NCBI GenBank assembly: GCA_019635755.1
Contig: JAHBYW010000004.1
Span: 186,001 to 250,000 of the forward strand
Reading direction: 5' to 3'
Length of the DNA: 64,000 nucleotides
Source of the DNA: Rhizobiaceae bacterium
GTDB taxonomy: Bacteria; Pseudomonadota; Alphaproteobacteria; Rhizobiales; Rhizobiaceae
In this document: in pieces, positions 49,610 to 57,847 of the stretch
Position numbering within the stretch: position 1 is the stretch's first letter
Layout of the letters: each line of letters begins with the position of its first letter
The notes under the pieces: model-generated
Database searches by the model: none
What the model was told of the DNA's origin: nothing
The model's input: the letters and a program-made list of their open reading frames with translations, nothing else
Position numbers and translations under genes: made by a program

Positions 49610-49761
49610 TCTCCCTCGCGCCGGGTCCTGCCCCGCCTCACGGAAGCGGGCATCTGTCGCTGCGATACACCGCCGCCGCCCCGCCTGTCGGGCAGGTTGC
49701 GTTTCCCCGCATCGCTCCCCATAGTTTGCCGACCGGTCGTGACTGCGAGGGGATGGACTGA

Positions 49762-51624
49762 ATGGCGGCGGAAGCGGCGCATCATGGCGTTGACCTCGTT
49801 CCGGTGGTGGCCCTGCTGGCTGCCGGTGTCATCGCGGTGCCGATCTTCAAGCGGATCGGGCTGGGGTCGATACTCGGCTATCTCGCTGCGGGGCTGGTGA
49901 TCGGCCCGTTCGGCCTCGGCATCTTCAGCGAAGCAGGCGATATCCTGAGCGTCGCCGAACTCGGCGTCGTGATGTTCCTCTTCATCATCGGCCTCGAAAT
50001 GCGGCCGACGCGGCTGTGGAGCATGCGCAAGCAGATCTTCGGACTGGGCGTCATGCAGGTCGGGTTCTGCGCGGCGCTTCTGACTGCGGCCGGGCTGGCG
50101 GGCGGCTTTCCCGTCGCGCAGGCCTTCGTGGCCGGCGCGGGCTTCGTGCTGACCTCGACGGCGGTCGTCATGCAGGTGCTTGAAGAGCGCGGCGAGATGG
50201 GTTCGGAGAGCGGCCAGCGCATGATCTCCATCCTGCTGCTGGAAGATCTCGCGATCGTACCGCTGCTGGCGCTCGTGGTGTTCCTGGCGCCAGGCGCTGA
50301 GACGACCACCCTGTCCGATCGTGCAATATCCGTCGGCATCGGCCTCGCCTCGATCGCCGCGCTGGTCGGCGCCGGGCTGTTCCTGCTCAACCCGCTCTTC
50401 CGTATCCTGGCCGACGCGCGCGCCCGCGAGGTCATGACTGCGGCCGCCCTGCTGGTGGTGCTGGGCTCGGCCTACGCGCTGCAGCTTGGCGGACTGTCGA
50501 TGGCGATGGGCGCATTCCTTGCCGGCGTGCTCCTCTCGGAATCGACCTTTCGCCACCAGCTGGAGGCGGATGTGGAACCCTTCCGCGGCATCCTGCTCGG
50601 TCTCTTCTTCATGGCGGTCGGCATGTCGCTCGACCTTTCGGTTGTCGCCGCGAACTGGCGGCTCGTCGCCATCTATGTCGCCGCCTACATGATCGTGAAG
50701 GCGATCGGCATCTACGCTGTTGCACGGTTCCTCAAGGCCAGCCATCGCGACGCGCTGGAGCGTGCCTTCGTCATGGCTCAGGGCGGCGAGTTCGCTTTCG
50801 TCCTGTACAGCGCGGCACAGCAGGTCGGCATCATCGACGGACAGGCCAATGCGGTTCTCACCGCCATCATCATCATCTCGATGGTCCTGACGCCGCTGGC
50901 GATGCTCTTCCTGCCCTATCTGCTGCCAAAGGACGAGATTTCGCTCGACGGCATCGAGAAGGCGGACGGCCTGACCGGAAGCGTGCTGGTCATAGGCTTC
51001 GGCCGCTTCGGGCAGATCGCTTCGCAGCCGCTGCTGCTGCGCGGCATCGACGTCTCGATCATCGACAACGACGTCGAGATGATCCAGGCGGCATCCAGCT
51101 TCGGCTTCAAGGTCTACTACGGCGACGGAACGCGGCTCGACATCCTCCACGCGGCCGGCGCGGGACGCGCCCAGGCCGTGCTCATCTGCGTCGACAAGGG
51201 CGAGACGGCGGTGCGCATCGCGGAGCACCTGCGCGCCGAGTTCCCGATGGCCACGGTACTGGCGCGCGCCTACGATCGGGGCATCGCGATGCAACTGGTG
51301 AACGAGGGCGTCGAATTCCAGCTCCGCGAGACGTTCGAGTCGGCTCTGGCGTTCGGCAAGGCGACGATGGAGAGACTGGGCATCGACCCCGAGGAGGCGG
51401 CGGAGACGATCGAGGACGTGCGCCGGCGCGACGCCGCGCGCTTCGAAGCGCAACTCGCCGGAGGCCTGCAGGCCGGCCGGGGCTTCATGAAGGGCAACAT
51501 CGCGGTGCCCGTGCCGACTCCGCTTGCCACGCCGAAGCAGACCGGCCGGGCTCTGACCAAGGAGACCGCGGACGTGCTGGCGACCAAGACGGCAGTAAGC
51601 GCCGACGACGACGCAACCGGCTGA
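49762..51624 (+). CDS. Kef-type K+/H+ antiporter (CPA2) with NAD-binding RCK domain
   Basis: This 620-residue monovalent cation:proton antiporter has about twelve helices in the first 385 residues. Typical motifs are LGYLAAGLVIGPFGLG, LGVVMFLFIIGLEM, TSTAVVMQVLEERGE, LGGLSMAMGAFLAGVLLSES and AQGGEFAFVL. A Rossmann RCK/TrkA-N domain follows from about 412 (VLVIGFGRFGQIA...DNDVEMI...YYGDGTRLDIL), as in KefB/KefC. The C-terminal tail of about 100 residues is poorly conserved. Whether it is glutathione-gated like E. coli KefC cannot be decided. Confidence 0.9.
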   Translation: MAAEAAHHGVDLVPVVALLAAGVIAVPIFKRIGLGSILGYLAAGLVIGPFGLGIFSEAGDILSVAELGVVMFLFIIGLEMRPTRLWSMRKQIFGLGVMQVGFCAALLTAAGLAGGFPVAQAFVAGAGFVLTSTAVVMQVLEERGEMGSESGQRMISILLLEDLAIVPLLALVVFLAPGAETTTLSDRAISVGIGLASIAALVGAGLFLLNPLFRILADARAREVMTAAALLVVLGSAYALQLGGLSMAMGAFLAGVLLSESTFRHQLEADVEPFRGILLGLFFMAVGMSLDLSVVAANWRLVAIYVAAYMIVKAIGIYAVARFLKASHRDALERAFVMAQGGEFAFVLYSAAQQVGIIDGQANAVLTAIIIISMVLTPLAMLFLPYLLPKDEISLDGIEKADGLTGSVLVIGFGRFGQIASQPLLLRGIDVSIIDNDVEMIQAASSFGFKVYYGDGTRLDILHAAGAGRAQAVLICVDKGETAVRIAEHLRAEFPMATVLARAYDRGIAMQLVNEGVEFQLRETFESALAFGKATMERLGIDPEEAAETIEDVRRRDAARFEAQLAGGLQAGRGFMKGNIAVPVPTPLATPKQTGRALTKETADVLATKTAVSADDDATG

Positions 51625-51676
51625 GAGGCCGCGCGCGCCGTGGGCAGCGGTGCGCTGACCGCCGGGAGGATCTGGC

Positions 51677-52237
51677 ATGGCAGACAAGAACGAGACCGAC
51701 AAGCAAGCGCTTGAGGTCACCCGCTTCTGGCGCGATGCGGGGTTCGAGAAGTGGTTTCCCAAGAGCGCCGCGTTCGACGATGATTTCCGCAGCCGCTTCC
51801 ACGACCTTCATTTCGCTGCCGCGCGGCGGGAGAGGGATCATTGGGCCGCGACGCCTGAGGGAGCGCTGGCGCTGCTCATCCTCCTCGACCAGTTTCCCCG
51901 CAATTGCTTCCGAGGATCCGGCCATATGTACGCGACCGATCCCCTGGCCCTGTCCATCGCCAGGGCCGCGCTCTCGAAGGACTTCGACCTTCTGATCGAA
52001 CCGCCGCTGCTCAGGCTGTTCTTCTACCTCCCCTTCAGCCATTCGGAGAACCTCGCGGACCAGGAGGTCGCCGTCCGCAAGAGCGAACCGCTCGGCCCGG
52101 ACGTGACGAAGCACGCCACGGGCCACCGCGACATCGTCAGGCGCTTCGGCCGGTTCCCGCACCGCAACCCGATGCTGGGCCGGGAGACGACGCCGGAGGA
52201 GCAGGCTTTCCTCGATGAGGGCGGCTTCAAGGGCTAG
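51677..52237 (+). CDS. DUF924 family protein
   Basis: This 186-residue soluble helical protein matches the DUF924 pattern: VTRFWRDAGFEKWFPKSAAFDDDFRSRF, ALALLILLDQFPRNCFRGSGHMYATDPLAL, FFYLPFSHSENLADQE and the C-terminal GRFPHRNPMLGRETTPEE. The fold is thought to be TPR-like and the function is unknown. GGGAGG lies about 9 bases before the ATG. Its TAG stop overlaps the TAG stop of the opposing adenine deaminase gene in the shared tetranucleotide CTAG. Confidence 0.88.
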   Translation: MADKNETDKQALEVTRFWRDAGFEKWFPKSAAFDDDFRSRFHDLHFAAARRERDHWAATPEGALALLILLDQFPRNCFRGSGHMYATDPLALSIARAALSKDFDLLIEPPLLRLFFYLPFSHSENLADQEVAVRKSEPLGPDVTKHATGHRDIVRRFGRFPHRNPMLGRETTPEEQAFLDEGGFKG

Positions 52238-54051
52238 ACGAAGAGGTCGACCTTCTCGAAGGTCCTGACGTCGACCAGCCCGAGGTCGGAGATGCGCAGC
52301 TCGGGAATCACCACCAGCGCCAGCAGCGAATGCTGCATGTAGGCATTGTTGAGCCGACAGCCGACCGACTTCATCGCCTCCACGAGCCTGGCAGCCTTCG
52401 CCGCCACGATCTCCGCGCGCTCGTCCGACATCAGGCCGGCGATCGGCATCTCCACCAGCGCGAGCTCCCTGCCCTTGGAGAAAAGCACGGCGCCGCCGCC
52501 GACTTCCGCCAGCCGGTTGGCCGCCAGAGCCATGTCGGCCTTGTTCGTGCCGACGACGATCATGTGGTGGCTGTCGTGTGCGACCGTCGAAGCCAGCGCG
52601 CAATCCTCGCTGTAGCCGAAGCCCTGGACGAACGCGTTGACCACGCCGCCAGTGCCGCGATGGCGCTCCACCAGCGCGATCTGGGCGACGTCGTTCGCCC
52701 GGTCCATCGAGACCAGCCCGCTGTCCACCATGAGGTCGGCTTCGAGCGCCCGGGTCGGCGCCTGATTCTCGACCACGCCAATGACGCGCGCGCGGACCCT
52801 GTTCTTCCCCTTCGGCGCCTTGATGTCGAAGCTCTGGGCCTTCAGCGCCTTCCCGAGCTTGACCGTATTCTTGGCCTTCTTCGGGTACTCCCAGGGCGCG
52901 ATGCGGGCGACGAGATCGCCGTCCTTGGCCATCAACGCACCGCGCGCATAGACCTCGTCGATCGTCAGCGCCGACAGATCCGACACGATCAGGAAATCGG
53001 CCCGCCGGCCGGGCGCGATCGACCCCAGTTCGCGTTCGAGCTTGAAATGCTGCGCGGTGTTGATCGTGGCCATCTGGATCGCGGTGACCGGCTTCAGACC
53101 CTGCGCGATCGCGTGGCGGACGACGCGATCCATGTGTCCTTCGTTCACCAGCGTGCCGGAATGGCTGTCGTCGGTGCACAGGATGAAGTTGCGGGAATCG
53201 ACGCCCTGCTCCGTGACCGCCTTCACCTGCGCCGCGACGTCGTACCAGGCGGAGCCCAGCCGCAGCATCGCCTTCATGCCCTGGCGCACCCGCGCGATGG
53301 CATCCTCGGCCCTGGTGCCTTCATGATCGTCCTCAGGCCCCGCGGCGGCATAGCCGTGGAACGGCAGGCCGAGGTCAGGGGACGCATAGTGACCGCCGAC
53401 CGTCTTGCCGGCGTTCAGCGTCGCCGCGATCTCGCCGGCCATCGTCGGATCGTTGGCAATCACGCCGGGGAAATTCATCACCTCGCCCAGCCCGATGATG
53501 CTCGGCCAGCCCATCGCCTCGACGACGTCGCTCACGCCGAGCGTCGCGCCGGGCGTCTCCAGGCCTGGAGCCGACGGCACGCAGGAGGGCATCTGGACAT
53601 AGACGTTGACCGGCATCGCCGCCGCCTCGTCATGCATGAGGCGTACGCCCTCAAGCCCCAGCACATTGGCGATCTCGTGCGGATCGATGAACATAGAGGT
53701 CGTGCCGTGCGGGATCACGGCGCGGCAGAATTCGGTGACGGTCACCATGCCGCTCTCGACATGCATATGCCCGTCGCAGAGCCCCGGCACGAGGTAGCGA
53801 CCCCCGGCATCGACGACTTTCGTATCCTTGCCGATCGCGTGGCCGGCGTCCGGGCCGCAATAGGCGAATCGCCCGCCGGCGACCGCGATGTCGGTTCCGG
53901 GGATGATCTCGCCCGAATGCACATTCACCCAGCGGCCGTTCCGGACGACGAGGTCCGCACTCTTCCGCCCCGTCGCCACATCGACCAGATGTGCGGCGGT
54001 CTCTGACCACGGTTTCGGTACCGCACGGGCGGGCTTCGCTGCTTTGGCCAT
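52234..54051 (-). CDS. ade: Adenine deaminase
   Basis: This 605-residue amidohydrolase-superfamily enzyme converts adenine to hypoxanthine and ammonia. Metal-site and family motifs are VPGLCDGHMHVESGM (HxH, about residues 93-101), IDPHEIANVLG, GLGEVMNFPGV, CTDDSHSGTLVNEGHMDR and NPA-like TAIQMATINTAQHF. The C-terminal half has the adenine-deaminase-specific segments HDSHHMIVVGTN and LLALVVIPELRISDLG. Length is typical. It supplies purine salvage and nitrogen. Confidence 0.95.
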   Translation of the reverse strand: MAKAAKPARAVPKPWSETAAHLVDVATGRKSADLVVRNGRWVNVHSGEIIPGTDIAVAGGRFAYCGPDAGHAIGKDTKVVDAGGRYLVPGLCDGHMHVESGMVTVTEFCRAVIPHGTTSMFIDPHEIANVLGLEGVRLMHDEAAAMPVNVYVQMPSCVPSAPGLETPGATLGVSDVVEAMGWPSIIGLGEVMNFPGVIANDPTMAGEIAATLNAGKTVGGHYASPDLGLPFHGYAAAGPEDDHEGTRAEDAIARVRQGMKAMLRLGSAWYDVAAQVKAVTEQGVDSRNFILCTDDSHSGTLVNEGHMDRVVRHAIAQGLKPVTAIQMATINTAQHFKLERELGSIAPGRRADFLIVSDLSALTIDEVYARGALMAKDGDLVARIAPWEYPKKAKNTVKLGKALKAQSFDIKAPKGKNRVRARVIGVVENQAPTRALEADLMVDSGLVSMDRANDVAQIALVERHRGTGGVVNAFVQGFGYSEDCALASTVAHDSHHMIVVGTNKADMALAANRLAEVGGGAVLFSKGRELALVEMPIAGLMSDERAEIVAAKAARLVEAMKSVGCRLNNAYMQHSLLALVVIPELRISDLGLVDVRTFEKVDLFV

Positions 54052-54198
54052 CCAACGCTCCCAGGTTGTCCGAGTAATGCCAAGCCTTCGGCATGGGCGC
54101 CAGCCCCGCCGGCTTACGCAACGGAGTCATGCAAAGGTCTAATTGCGCTTGACGCGAGCACAGCCGCCTCTACCGTTTCACGCAGGGAGGAATTGTCC

Positions 54199-55176
54199 AT
54201 GAACAGACTTCTATCATCCGTCCTCGCCGGCTGCGCGTTCGCGCTGCTCGCAACGCAGGCGCCGGCCCAGGGCTATCCGGAACGCACCATCACCATCGTT
54301 GTGCCCTTCGCGGCGGGCGGCCCGACCGATACGGTCACGCGGCTTGTCGCCGAAGCAATGTCGAAGGACCTCGGCCAGCAGGTCATCGTGGAGAACGTCG
54401 GCGGGGCCGGCGGCACGCTCGGCGCCGGCCAGGTCGCCGCAGCCGCGCCGGACGGCTATACGCTCCTTCTGCACCACATCGGCATGGCGACCTCAGCGAC
54501 GCTCTACCGGACGCTGCCCTACGACACGCTGAATGCCTTCGAATATGTCGGCCTCGTCACCGAGGTTCCGATGACACTGGTCGCCCGGAAGGATTTCGAG
54601 CCGACCGACCTCAAGGGCCTGATCGACTATGTGAAGGCAAACGCCGACACGGTGACCGTCGCCAATGCCGGGATCGGCGCGGCGTCGCATCTGTGCGGCA
54701 TGATGTTCATGTCGGCGATCCAGACCGCGCTCGTCACCGTTCCCTACAAGGGCACCGGCCCCGCGATGACCGATCTGCTCGGCGGCCAGGTCGACATGAT
54801 GTGCGACCAGACCACCAACACGACGAAACAGATCCAGGGCGGGACGATCAAAGCCTACGCCGTCACCTCGCCGCAGCGCCTCGACGTCCTGCCGGACGTG
54901 CCGACCGCCGAGGAGGCCGGCCTCTCAGGCTTCCAGGTCGGCATCTGGCACGGCCTCTACGCGCCGAAGGGCACGTCCGCCGACATCGTCGACCGGCTGT
55001 CCAAGTCGCTCCAGGTCGCGCTGAAGGACCAGAACGTCGTCGACCGTTTCGCCGAGCTCGGGACTGCCCCGTCGCCGGAAGCGGATGCCACGCCGGCCGC
55101 TCTGAAGGCCAAGCTCGAGAGCGAGATCGCGCGCTGGAAGCCGGTCATCGACGCCGCAGGTCAATACGCGGACTGA
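54199..55176 (+). CDS. tctC: Tripartite tricarboxylate transporter substrate-binding protein (TctC/Bug family)
   Basis: This 325-residue periplasmic binding protein has a signal peptide (about residues 1-24, ending APAQG). Family motifs are YPERTITIVVPFAAGGPTDTVTRL, VIVENVGGAGGTLG, GIGAASHLCG, VPYKGTGPAMTDLLGGQVDMM and GIWHGLYAPKGT. GGGAGGA at 54185-54191 supports the ATG at 54199. It binds a carboxylate for uptake by TctAB; the ligand cannot be read from sequence. Confidence 0.92.
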   Translation: MNRLLSSVLAGCAFALLATQAPAQGYPERTITIVVPFAAGGPTDTVTRLVAEAMSKDLGQQVIVENVGGAGGTLGAGQVAAAAPDGYTLLLHHIGMATSATLYRTLPYDTLNAFEYVGLVTEVPMTLVARKDFEPTDLKGLIDYVKANADTVTVANAGIGAASHLCGMMFMSAIQTALVTVPYKGTGPAMTDLLGGQVDMMCDQTTNTTKQIQGGTIKAYAVTSPQRLDVLPDVPTAEEAGLSGFQVGIWHGLYAPKGTSADIVDRLSKSLQVALKDQNVVDRFAELGTAPSPEADATPAALKAKLESEIARWKPVIDAAGQYAD

Positions 55177-55212
55177 GCCGCTTCACCGGCTGCCAGCCGC
55201 CTGAAAACTGCC

Positions 55213-55236
55213 CTCTCCCCGTCGATACGGGGAGAG
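55213..55236 (+). other. Intercistronic hairpin between tctC and tctB
   Basis: A perfect 10-bp stem CTCTCCCCGT / ACGGGGAGAG with loop CGAT is followed by GATTTC, in the 172-base gap between tctC and tctB. Its sequence resembles the CCTCTCCCC stems of the repeat between urtB and urtC. It probably limits or differentially stabilises the downstream message. Confidence 0.6.
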
Positions 55237-55348
55237 GATTTCTGGCATCGTCGTCCAGCATGGCCGGGGCCTCGGCACCGTTCTCTGCAGGCGCCGGAGT
55301 GAGGGAAGCACAGCCGGGACATCATCGACGTTTTCCGGAGGGCCTCGC

Positions 55349-55810
55349 ATGAAACCGATCTCGATTGACCGGGTGAACGGTCTCGCGGGGGCGCTGTTCA
55401 TCGCGTTCGGAATCTTCTTCGCGATCCAATCCCTCGGTCTGAAGATGGGCACGGCCTTCCGGATGGGGCCGGGCTACGCGCCGCTGATCATGGCGGGCAT
55501 GCTGATTGTCCTGGGGCTGGTCATCATCGCGCAGGCGACGCGGGTGAAGGGCGAGCCCTTTGGCCCGATCGCATGGCGCGGCATGGCGTTGATCCTCCCC
55601 GCACCCATATTTTTCGGATTGACGGTGCGTGGCCTGGGCTTCGTCCTGGCGGTCTTCTTCACCTCGCTCATCGCCTCCTTCGCCTCTGCCCGCATGAGGC
55701 CCGCGATGGCGCTTGTGCTGTCGGCCGGCATCACCGTCTTCTCCGTCGCCGTGTTTTCCTATGCGCTGGGGCTCCCCTTCCAGCGCTTCGGCCCCTGGCT
55801 GCCGTTCTGA
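55349..55810 (+). CDS. tctB: Tripartite tricarboxylate transporter small membrane subunit TctB
   Basis: This 153-residue membrane protein has four helices at about residues 10-30, 45-63, 78-105 and 115-140, the usual layout of TctB. A conserved MGPGYAPLIMAGMLIVLGLVII segment is present. GGAGGG precedes the ATG. It lies 10 bases upstream of tctA. Confidence 0.9.
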   Translation: MKPISIDRVNGLAGALFIAFGIFFAIQSLGLKMGTAFRMGPGYAPLIMAGMLIVLGLVIIAQATRVKGEPFGPIAWRGMALILPAPIFFGLTVRGLGFVLAVFFTSLIASFASARMRPAMALVLSAGITVFSVAVFSYALGLPFQRFGPWLPF

Positions 55811-55820
55811 GGCCGCGGCG

Positions 55821-57329
55821 ATGGAACTGCTCTCCAACCTCGGCCTCGGCTTCTCGGTCGCATCTTCACTCGAAAACCTGCTCTTTTGCCTCATTGGCGT
55901 GCTTCTCGGCACGCTGATCGGCGTCTTGCCGGGGATTGGCGCTACCGCGACCATCGCCATGCTGCTGCCGATCACCTTTCAGATCGGCGACCCGGTCTCA
56001 GCGCTCATCATGCTGGCCGGCATCTACTACGGCGCCCAGTACGGCGGCTCGACCACGGCAATCCTGATCAACATGCCGGGCGAATCGTCGTCGGCGGTCA
56101 CCGCGATCGACGGCTACCAGATGGCGCGCCAAGGCCGAGCCGGCGCCGCCCTTGCCATCGCGGCAATCGGCTCCTTCTTCGCAGGCACGGTGTCGACCTT
56201 CCTCGTCGCCGTCTTCGCGCCCCCGCTCACCGCGATCGCGCTCGAATTCGGATCGGCCGAGTATTTCTCGCTGATGGTCGTCGGGCTCATCTCCTCGATC
56301 GCGCTGGCGCATGGCTCGATCGTCAAGGCGCTGGCAATGGTCGTGCTGGGTCTGCTCCTCGGGCTCGCGGGTTCCGACGTGTTCGAGGGCACGCCGCGCT
56401 TCACGCTGGGCATCCGCGAGTTCGCCGACGGGCTGAACTTCGTGGCTGTCGCCGTCGGCCTGTTCGGCATCGCCGAGATCCTGCGCAATCTGGAGAACGA
56501 AAGCAGCCGGCAGGTGCTCATGGGCAAGGTGTCCGGCCTGTTGCCGACCCGCGACGATGTCCGCCGCATGGTGGCGCCGATCCTGCGCGGAACCGCGCTG
56601 GGCTCGGCGCTGGGCGTGCTGCCTGGCGGCGGCGCGATCCTGGCGGCCTTCGCGTCCTACACTGTCGAGAAACGGATATCGAGAACGCCGGAGGCATTCG
56701 GCAAGGGCGCGCTGGAAGGCGTCGCTGGCCCGGAGTCCGCCAACAATGCCGGCGCCCAGACATCCTTCATCCCGATGCTGACGCTCGGCATACCGGCCAA
56801 CCCCGTGATGGCCCTGATGATCGGGGCGATGATCATCCAGGGCATCGTGCCCGGTCCCAACGTCGCCACGGAGCAGCCGGCGCTCTTCTGGGGCGTGATC
56901 GCGTCGATGTGGATCGGCAACCTGATGCTGCTGGTGCTGAACCTGCCGCTGATCGGCCTCTGGGTGCGCCTGCTGAAGGTGCCCTATTTCGTGCTGTTCC
57001 CGATCATCATCACCTTCTCCGCCATCGGCGTCTTCTCGGTGAAGGGCAACGCCTACGATCTCTACACCGTCGCCTTCTTCGGCCTGCTCGGCTACCTGCT
57101 GGCCAAGCTCCGCTGTGAACCTGCGCCGCTGCTCCTCGGCTTCGTGATCGGCCCGCTGCTGGAGGAGAACCTGCGCCGCGCCATGATCCTCGGGCGGGGC
57201 GATCCGACGGTGTTTTTGACCCGGCCGATCAGCGCAGTGCTGCTTCTGATAGCCGTTGCGGTCCTGGTAATCGTCTTCCTGCCCGCCATCCGCAAGAAAC
57301 GCGAGGAAGTTTTCGTCGACGAAGAATAG
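55821..57329 (+). CDS. tctA: Tripartite tricarboxylate transporter large permease TctA
   Basis: This 502-residue permease has about twelve helices. Signature segments are IGVLPGIGATATIAMLLPITF, GIYYGAQYGGSTTAILINMPGESSSAVTAIDGYQMA, GVLPGGGAILAAFASY, PESANNAGAQTSFIPMLTLGIPANPVMALM and GFVIGPLLEENLRRAM. The ATG at 55821 gives the family start MELLSNLGLGF. A longer frame from 55713 overlaps tctB. The gene ends 13 bases before the 3' end of the convergent tRNA-Leu gene. Confidence 0.95.
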   Translation: MELLSNLGLGFSVASSLENLLFCLIGVLLGTLIGVLPGIGATATIAMLLPITFQIGDPVSALIMLAGIYYGAQYGGSTTAILINMPGESSSAVTAIDGYQMARQGRAGAALAIAAIGSFFAGTVSTFLVAVFAPPLTAIALEFGSAEYFSLMVVGLISSIALAHGSIVKALAMVVLGLLLGLAGSDVFEGTPRFTLGIREFADGLNFVAVAVGLFGIAEILRNLENESSRQVLMGKVSGLLPTRDDVRRMVAPILRGTALGSALGVLPGGGAILAAFASYTVEKRISRTPEAFGKGALEGVAGPESANNAGAQTSFIPMLTLGIPANPVMALMIGAMIIQGIVPGPNVATEQPALFWGVIASMWIGNLMLLVLNLPLIGLWVRLLKVPYFVLFPIIITFSAIGVFSVKGNAYDLYTVAFFGLLGYLLAKLRCEPAPLLLGFVIGPLLEENLRRAMILGRGDPTVFLTRPISAVLLLIAVAVLVIVFLPAIRKKREEVFVDEE

Positions 57330-57342
57330 CGGCTTGGGAGGC

Positions 57343-57646
57343 TGGTGCGGACGGCGGGGATCGAACCCGCATGGCCGAAGCCGAGGGATTTTCGTACCAG
57401 CTACGGCTTTCGCCGCCGCCCCGAGGTCGTCGCATCGTGGGGCGTTTGTGGTCTGGACTATACCTTCACCCTAGCGTCCCGCCTTAGGTGCTGCCCGTCT
57501 AGTCTCTACACCTTCCCGATGGGGCTTGGCTCGGGGTTGCCATGTCAAAGGTTTCCCCGACTTTGAGCAGTTCTACAGCCGGGATTTCCCCCGGTGCACT
57601 CAACAGCGTCTAAGTCCCTTGTGTCTGCCAGTTCCACCACGTCCGC
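57343..57646 (-). tRNA. tRNA-Leu(UAA) gene interrupted by a group I intron
   Basis: Exon 1 (57612-57646) begins GCGGACGTGGTGGAACTGG and ends in the anticodon loop after U34. Exon 2 (57343-57392) starts AAAATCCC and ends CGTCCGCACCA with an encoded CCA. The joined tRNA (85 nt) has a perfect 7-bp acceptor stem (GCGGACG/CGTCCGC), anticodon stem AGGGA/TCCCT, loop CTTAAAA with anticodon UAA, a long class II variable arm, and T arm GCGGG-TTCGATC-CCCGC. Splicing between U34 and A35 is the same position used by cyanobacterial and plastid tRNA-Leu(UAA) introns. Read without splicing, the loop would look like anticodon UAG, so automatic annotation may miscall it. Confidence 0.92.
57393..57611 (-). ncRNA. 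Group I intron (219 nt, probably subgroup IC3) in tRNA-Leu
   Basis: The intron follows exonic ...ACTT and ends in G (TACG), as group I introns do. The intron GAGU at positions 11-14 can pair with exonic ACUU, placing the required U-G wobble at the 5' splice site. The conserved core is present: an R-like element with AGAGACTAGACGGG (57494-57510) and an S-like element GAAGGTATAGTCC (57455-57467) that can form P7. No homing endonuclease frame is present. It is expected to be self-splicing. Confidence 0.9.
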
Positions 57647-57726
57647 GCCGGCGCCCCTGCTAGCAGAACCGGGCGCCGCTCTCAATCGCTGCCCGCACCA
57701 GGCGACCACCCGTCAGACGTTCCGAA

Positions 57727-57741
57727 GTTCTCGAAACGTTA
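57727..57741. promoter_or_regulatory. Imperfect LexA box 1
   Basis: GTTC-TCGAAAC-GTTA matches the alphaproteobacterial SOS box GTTC-N7-GTTC except for the last base. It lies between the tRNA-Leu 5' end and lexA. Confidence 0.4.
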
Positions 57742-57770
57742 CCGGATTCATTAAAATTTAAACGGTTGCA

Positions 57771-57785
57771 GAACAAGACTGGAAC
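57771..57785. promoter_or_regulatory. Perfect LexA (SOS) box upstream of lexA
   Basis: GAAC-AAGACTG-GAAC is an exact match to the alphaproteobacterial LexA operator GAAC-N7-GAAC, centred about 70 bases before the lexA ATG, consistent with autoregulation. Confidence 0.85.
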
Positions 57786-57796
57786 AGATAGTGATT

Positions 57797-57811
57797 GTTC
57801 TGGTTTTGTTT
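57797..57811. promoter_or_regulatory. Imperfect LexA box 2
   Basis: GTTC-TGGTTTT-GTTT matches GTTC-N7-GTTC except for the last base. It is 26 bases downstream of the perfect box, start to start. Confidence 0.45.
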
Positions 57812-57847
57812 TGGATTTGATTCTGGCGATCAACGGGGCCGGTGACC

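Noticed and set aside
49357-51762. 801-codon minus-strand frame antisense to the Kef antiporter gene
   Set aside because: His/Arg/Gln-rich mirror of a recognisable antiporter.
26901-57342. Genomic island inserted at tRNA-Leu
   Set aside because: The block carries core genes such as cckA and dksA, native-looking composition and no integrase or duplicated tRNA end.
57336-57566. 73-codon plus-strand frame across the tRNA-Leu region
   Set aside because: It lies antisense over the tRNA exons and intron and has no ribosome-binding site or recognisable sequence.
57612-57646. tRNA-Leu with anticodon UAG read directly from the unspliced loop
   Set aside because: The UAG reading uses the first intron bases; removing the group I intron gives a perfect anticodon loop with UAA.
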